Shown here piece after piece: positions 7,842-10,575 of a stretch of DNA of 10,575 nt; within the stretch, counting starts at the first letter, position 1; the number at the start of each line of letters is the position of its first letter. A program made the translations under genes and the position numbers. The stretch is from Podochytrium sp. JEL0797 (Eukaryota; Chytridiomycota; Chytridiomycetes; Chytridiales; Chytriomycetaceae). The stretch lies in contig JADGJG010000951.1 in NCBI GenBank assembly GCA_027596195.1, positions 1 to 10,575 on the forward strand. The letters run 5' to 3'. A model generated the notes under the pieces. The model saw only the letters and a list, made by a program, of their open reading frames with translations, was not told the origin of the DNA and did not search any database.

Positions 7842-8934
7842 CCGTGAATAAGATTAAAAAGAAATCGTGCCGAACGAGCGGATGGCGCCCAACTTACCAC
7901 GCCCCGTTCAACATTTCAATCGTCCCCTCCACATGTTTTATAATAAGATGAAAAGGATCGTCGGTGAATCTTGTGACTGCTTTTCAAATAAGATTTTTAT
8001 CGGATCCAGGAACGATCCTCTCAAGCCGGATCGCGACAGGGTTTGGCGTTGGAAGAGCGGGCAAAGGAGCGGCATGCCCCTTTTGGAAGCCGGAGCAGAC
8101 ATGGACGAAGGGTGCTTTTGAATGGCATTTTTTGAAAAATAAAAAGTAACAAAGTACCCGACAGCCCACCCGCACACTTCATTACTTTATCAAACACACA
8201 TTTGATTTATAAAAAAAGCTTTTCATACCCTCTGAATCTCCGTCGGAAACTCAAGAGCCTCCTCCTGCAGTGTTGGAAAACGATTAGTTGAACTATGATT
8301 CCTCCTGCAGCGTTGGAAAGAGAAGAGCAGAACCCTCCATTGCAGAAAATGGCCGCATTATTTGATCAATCTCACGTCTTTCCCTCTGAATCTCAGTCTC
8401 CTCCGCGCCTCTTCCTACAGCTTCCTACAGCGATAGTCGGCCCTTTCGATCCCTCTTCCAATGCATGTGGAAAAAATGAAGAAATTTACAGTATGTAGTA
8501 CTCAATTACCATGAGGTTGAGCCTGGAAGGTCCCAAACACAGACAGTCTTTCATTTCTGACAACAAAGTTTAAATCAATTTGCATTCGCTCTTTTCGATT
8601 CTCAATGACCGATAAAATAGGCAATAATTAGTGCAATACATTCCATTTGTTTCGATGTCTTATGTGATATAATAAAGACAACTTAATACGAATTCCGATC
8701 CTTTATGTTGGCATTTTGCATTCCTGAGCAAGTCACGTAAAATATTTCTCTTGTTTTAAGCTATAGAAGATTCACTGTTAACGTGGGAGATCCTTTTTCT
8801 CTAATTTTTACGAAGTTTTTTCCAATAATCTTTCGCAGCATTGTGACTCAAGACGCCACATTCACATATCCCAAAGTATTAACCCGGATTTAATTATTTA
8901 AAATTGCCGGGGGTGTAACACATTTATCATCCCT
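7842..8934. other. Convergent spacer of about 1.1 kb between riboflavin synthase and the SDR
   Basis: Both flanking genes end into this region, so it holds two 3' untranslated ends. AATAAGAT occurs near 7847, 7941 and 7985, and AAAATAAAAA near 8137. The part from about 8500 to 8930 is A/T-rich. Short imperfect repeats lie at 8226-8433. I see no gene or RNA gene here. Confidence 0.6.
8261..8320. repeat. 20-bp direct repeat with 40-bp period, and related segments
   Basis: CCTCCTGCAGTGTTGGAAAA (8261-8280) recurs as CCTCCTGCAGCGTTGGAAAG (8301-8320). CCCTCTGAATCTC occurs just upstream (8228-8240) and again at about 8382-8394, followed by CTTCCTACAG twice in tandem (8411-8430). The pattern suggests a decayed duplicated block. 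No coding frame or mobile-element ends could be tied to it. Confidence 0.7.
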
Positions 8935-9955
8935 TTATTCCTTCTTCTTTTGAATCAACTTTCGGAACGCCCTGTCCATCAACACGTCCCTCACACGCGG
9001 AAACACATCCTTTATGAAATACAGCACATTGTATTGGAAGGAGAACGCTGAATCGCGCGCGCCTCGCTGAACAGCATCGAGGACCAATGCAGCAGCTTGC
9101 TCAGCCGTCATGACACCCTTGGCATCAGTGATAATGTCGGCCTGGGTTCCCAAACGCGTGCGATTGATGTCGGTTTTGACAACCCCGGGGTAGACCATGG
9201 TCATGTCGATTGAGGGCTCTTCGAGGCGAAGGGAGTCGAGGAATCCTTTCATAGCGAATTTGCTGGCACAATACCCCGTTCGCGTCGGTCCCGACACAAG
9301 GCCCAACACACTCGACACTGCCACAATCTTTCCGCGTTGAGCCTTCTTGAGGTATGGCAACGCGTACAACGCACCCGCCACGAAGCCGTTGTAGTTTGTG
9401 GCCATGATTTGCGTGAAGGGACTGATGTCTTCGCAGTTTTTGGCGTATTCACCCATGGAGATGCCAGCGTTCAACACGATGAGGTCAATATGACCGAAGG
9501 CGGCGCCTGCATTATTATTATTTATAATAATGAGAAGCAACACCTACTTACCCGTGTCGTCCATGACTCTGCGCACTTGTTCTTCGACAGCCACATCGCA
9601 CGTCTCGATGCGCACTTCCCTCGCGCCATTTTCGCGGCATCGCTCTGCGACACCAACCAGCTGTTCTTTGCGCCGCGCGACGAGAACCACGCGCGCGCCC
9701 TGCGCAGCGCACTGCTCGCCTAGGGCCGCGCCGATACCACTAGACGCGCCTAGGAGTGTTTCAGACTTCGTTGAGGGAAACCAGGCAAAACCCACCAGTG
9801 ATCACAACAACCTTGTCCCGCAGCGAAAACGGCGGCGCCAAGAGCCACTGCTTGAGCTGCAGAGAGCATTCCACAACAAAGAGGAGAGGCATCGCCGCTG
9901 CAAACACAAGCGGTGCAAATACCCGGTGCAAAAAAGCCTGATGGATCACGTGCAT
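8935..9955 (-). CDS. Membrane-anchored short-chain dehydrogenase/reductase (DHRS7/DHRS7B-like)
   Basis: An NAD(P)-dependent oxidoreductase of the classical SDR family; the substrate is unknown. Minus-strand exons are 9955-9796, 9749-9552 and 9506-8935, with introns of 46 and 45 nt and continuous phase, giving 309 residues. A hydrophobic segment near the N-terminus (VFAPLVFAAAMPLLFVV) looks like a membrane anchor. The dinucleotide loop TGASSGIG (about residues 53-60) is completed only by splicing at 9795/9749. NAG is at about 132-134, the catalytic serine in VAVSSVLG (about 184-185), and YCASK at 198-202 (Tyr codon 9271-9273). The C-terminus, KLIQKKKE, carries lysines at -3 and -4, a KKXX-type ER retrieval signal. 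Anchor plus SDR core recalls DHRS7/DHRS7B, but the exact orthology is not settled. It runs toward riboflavin synthase, and a broken relative lies at 3130-3700. Confidence 0.94.
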
Positions 9956-9983
9956 TTCAACCTTTTTTTTTGAGCCTTGTCAA

Positions 9984-10019
9984 AATTCCCAAATTTGGGA
10001 ATTCCCAAATTTGGGAATT
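9984..10019. repeat. 36-bp perfect palindrome (tandem TTCCCAAATTTGGGAA)
   Basis: Two copies of the 16-bp palindrome TTCCCAAATTTGGGAA lie directly in tandem, flanked by AA and TT. The whole is a perfect 36-bp palindrome with no spacer, centred between 10001 and 10002. It sits about 30 bp upstream of the SDR start codon, so it lies in that gene's promoter or leader. It could form a cruciform or hairpin, bind a dimeric regulator at two sites, or be part of a mobile-element end. Confidence 0.95.
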
Positions 10020-10034
10020 GTGAGATTTGCCTCG

Positions 10035-10065
10035 CGGGGGCGAATATTCCCAAAAATAGCCCCCG
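10035..10065. repeat. G/C hairpin with 7-bp stem
   Basis: CGGGGGC at 10035-10041 pairs with GCCCCCG at 10059-10065 across a 17-nt loop that contains ATTCCCAAA, an echo of the palindrome unit just to the left. It is not followed by a T run, so it is not a bacterial-type terminator. Confidence 0.75.
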
Positions 10066-10411
10066 AGCCCGCTGCAGGCCCCAGACCGACGCCCACGGCT
10101 GCGCCTGTTCATTAATATGCATTATAGCCAGTGAGTGAAGCGCAGGGGAAACGCTGCATATGCTGGGGACATGATCGCCTGCCCGGGCACCAGTCGTCGT
10201 GGCCGCACCTTGATCACTGCGCGAGCTCAACGCACACATCCTCGCAGCTCAACCGATATGAGGCTTGCGTGTGCGCTAACGAGGACTTCTTGAGTGTGTG
10301 TGCGCTGGCTGGCGAGCATCGCTTGCTGCGATTGGCAAAGCACCAACTGCCGCAGCCAAATCACACACTCCTGAGTCCCACGTCAGCTTTTCTTTATTTC
10401 ATTCTCTTCAA
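10066..10411. other. Spacer with no recognised gene
   Basis: This lies between the hairpin and the stop of the peptidase fragment. It is fairly G/C-rich to about 10370, with two imperfect copies of a TGTGCGCT-containing segment (about 10270 and 10300), then A/T-rich. The open frames here do not resemble known proteins. Confidence 0.5.
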
Positions 10412-10575
10412 TCACTTCAAATACAACTCATTCATATACTGCATTCTCAAAATATTCGTTGGTGGGGCAATCGTTCGGCATTGATCGACATCATTAATCC
10501 AAGCAGCGAGGTTCTTATGCACGAGCTTCAAATGGCGCCAGACGTGGAATCCGCAGTCGAATCCATTTCCTTGTT
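10412..10575 (-). CDS. Ulp1-like (C48) cysteine peptidase, C-terminal fragment
   Basis: Ulp1-type enzymes cleave SUMO-like modifiers; related domains also occur in several eukaryotic transposon proteins. The minus-strand frame enters from the window edge and stops at TGA 10414-10412, leaving 53 residues. It begins QGNGFDCGFHVWRHLKLV, which fits the family signature Q-x-N-G-x-D-C-G-x-x-V, where the Gln forms the oxyanion hole and the Cys (codon 10555-10553) is the nucleophile. About 40 residues follow, including NLAAWINDVDQC, a usual distance from the Cys to the C-terminus. The catalytic His and Asp would lie outside the window. The signature is short, so this rests on one motif. It could be a host SUMO protease or the peptidase of a KDZ- or Mutator-type element. 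Confidence 0.6.
   Translation of the reverse strand, partial: QGNGFDCGFHVWRHLKLVHKNLAAWINDVDQCRTIAPPTNILRMQYMNELYLK

Noticed and set aside
6854..7900. Long minus-strand open frame (348 codons)
   Set aside because: It is antisense to riboflavin synthase exons and introns, and has no family resemblance; the plus strand explains the sequence.
9947..9952. CACGTG E-box next to the SDR start
   Set aside because: It lies within codons 2-3 of the SDR reading frame, so it is more simply coding sequence.
9946..10239. Minus-strand 97-codon open frame crossing the palindrome
   Set aside because: Its sequence is dictated by the palindrome and hairpin and has no recognisable domain.
1..10575. CRISPR array, rRNA or bacterial-type operon
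   Set aside because: No regularly spaced repeats or rRNA-like sequence were seen, and the genes contain spliceosomal introns.

Overview
The window looks like nuclear DNA of a fungus, most likely an early-diverging (chytrid-type) lineage. Genes are short and packed closely, and split by small GT-AG introns (45-89 nt in most genes; two of about 200 nt). It holds a fungal-type riboflavin synthase, which animals lack, next to kynurenine 3-monooxygenase and a complex I accessory subunit. The lineage call is inference; no marker gene is present. All exon models below were built by hand from family conservation, splice signals and codon phase. Apart from one base in the monooxygenase gene, every modelled junction keeps phase.

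Layout, left to right. A C-rich homopolymer tract (1-84; poly-G in the transcript) lies in an intron of a Sac-domain phosphoinositide phosphatase gene on the minus strand (97-2164, C-terminal half outside the window). That protein has an insert of roughly 200 residues in its Sac domain, including tandem 11-residue amphipathic-looking repeats. About 950 bp with no assignable gene follow, including one coding-like stretch. Then comes a broken, truncated copy of a short-chain dehydrogenase/reductase (SDR) gene (about 3130-3700, minus). Next is a five-exon gene for a small protein resembling complex I subunit NDUFA7/B14.5a (3886-4881, minus), then kynurenine 3-monooxygenase (5074-6774, minus, with an apparent 1-nt deletion). 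Riboflavin synthase (6882-7841, plus) is head to head with the monooxygenase across only 107 bp. After about 1.1 kb without genes comes the intact SDR (8935-9955, minus), the evident relative of the broken copy. The right end has a 36-bp perfect palindrome, a G/C hairpin, and the C-terminal end of a Ulp1-like cysteine peptidase (10412 to the window edge, minus).

Functional links: the monooxygenase is an FAD enzyme of the tryptophan-to-NAD route, riboflavin synthase makes the FAD/FMN precursor, and complex I carries FMN and oxidises NADH. Three adjacent genes therefore touch flavin/NAD metabolism; whether this is more than chance cannot be told from the sequence. The intact and broken SDR genes lie in the same orientation on either side of this block.

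I found no clear novel defence or mobile system. The most notable items are the 11-mer repeats in the phosphatase, the SDR copy that lost its catalytic Tyr/Lys segment, the monooxygenase frameshift, the shared GTTGAGT-plus-poly-G intron starts, and the peptidase fragment beside a large palindrome.
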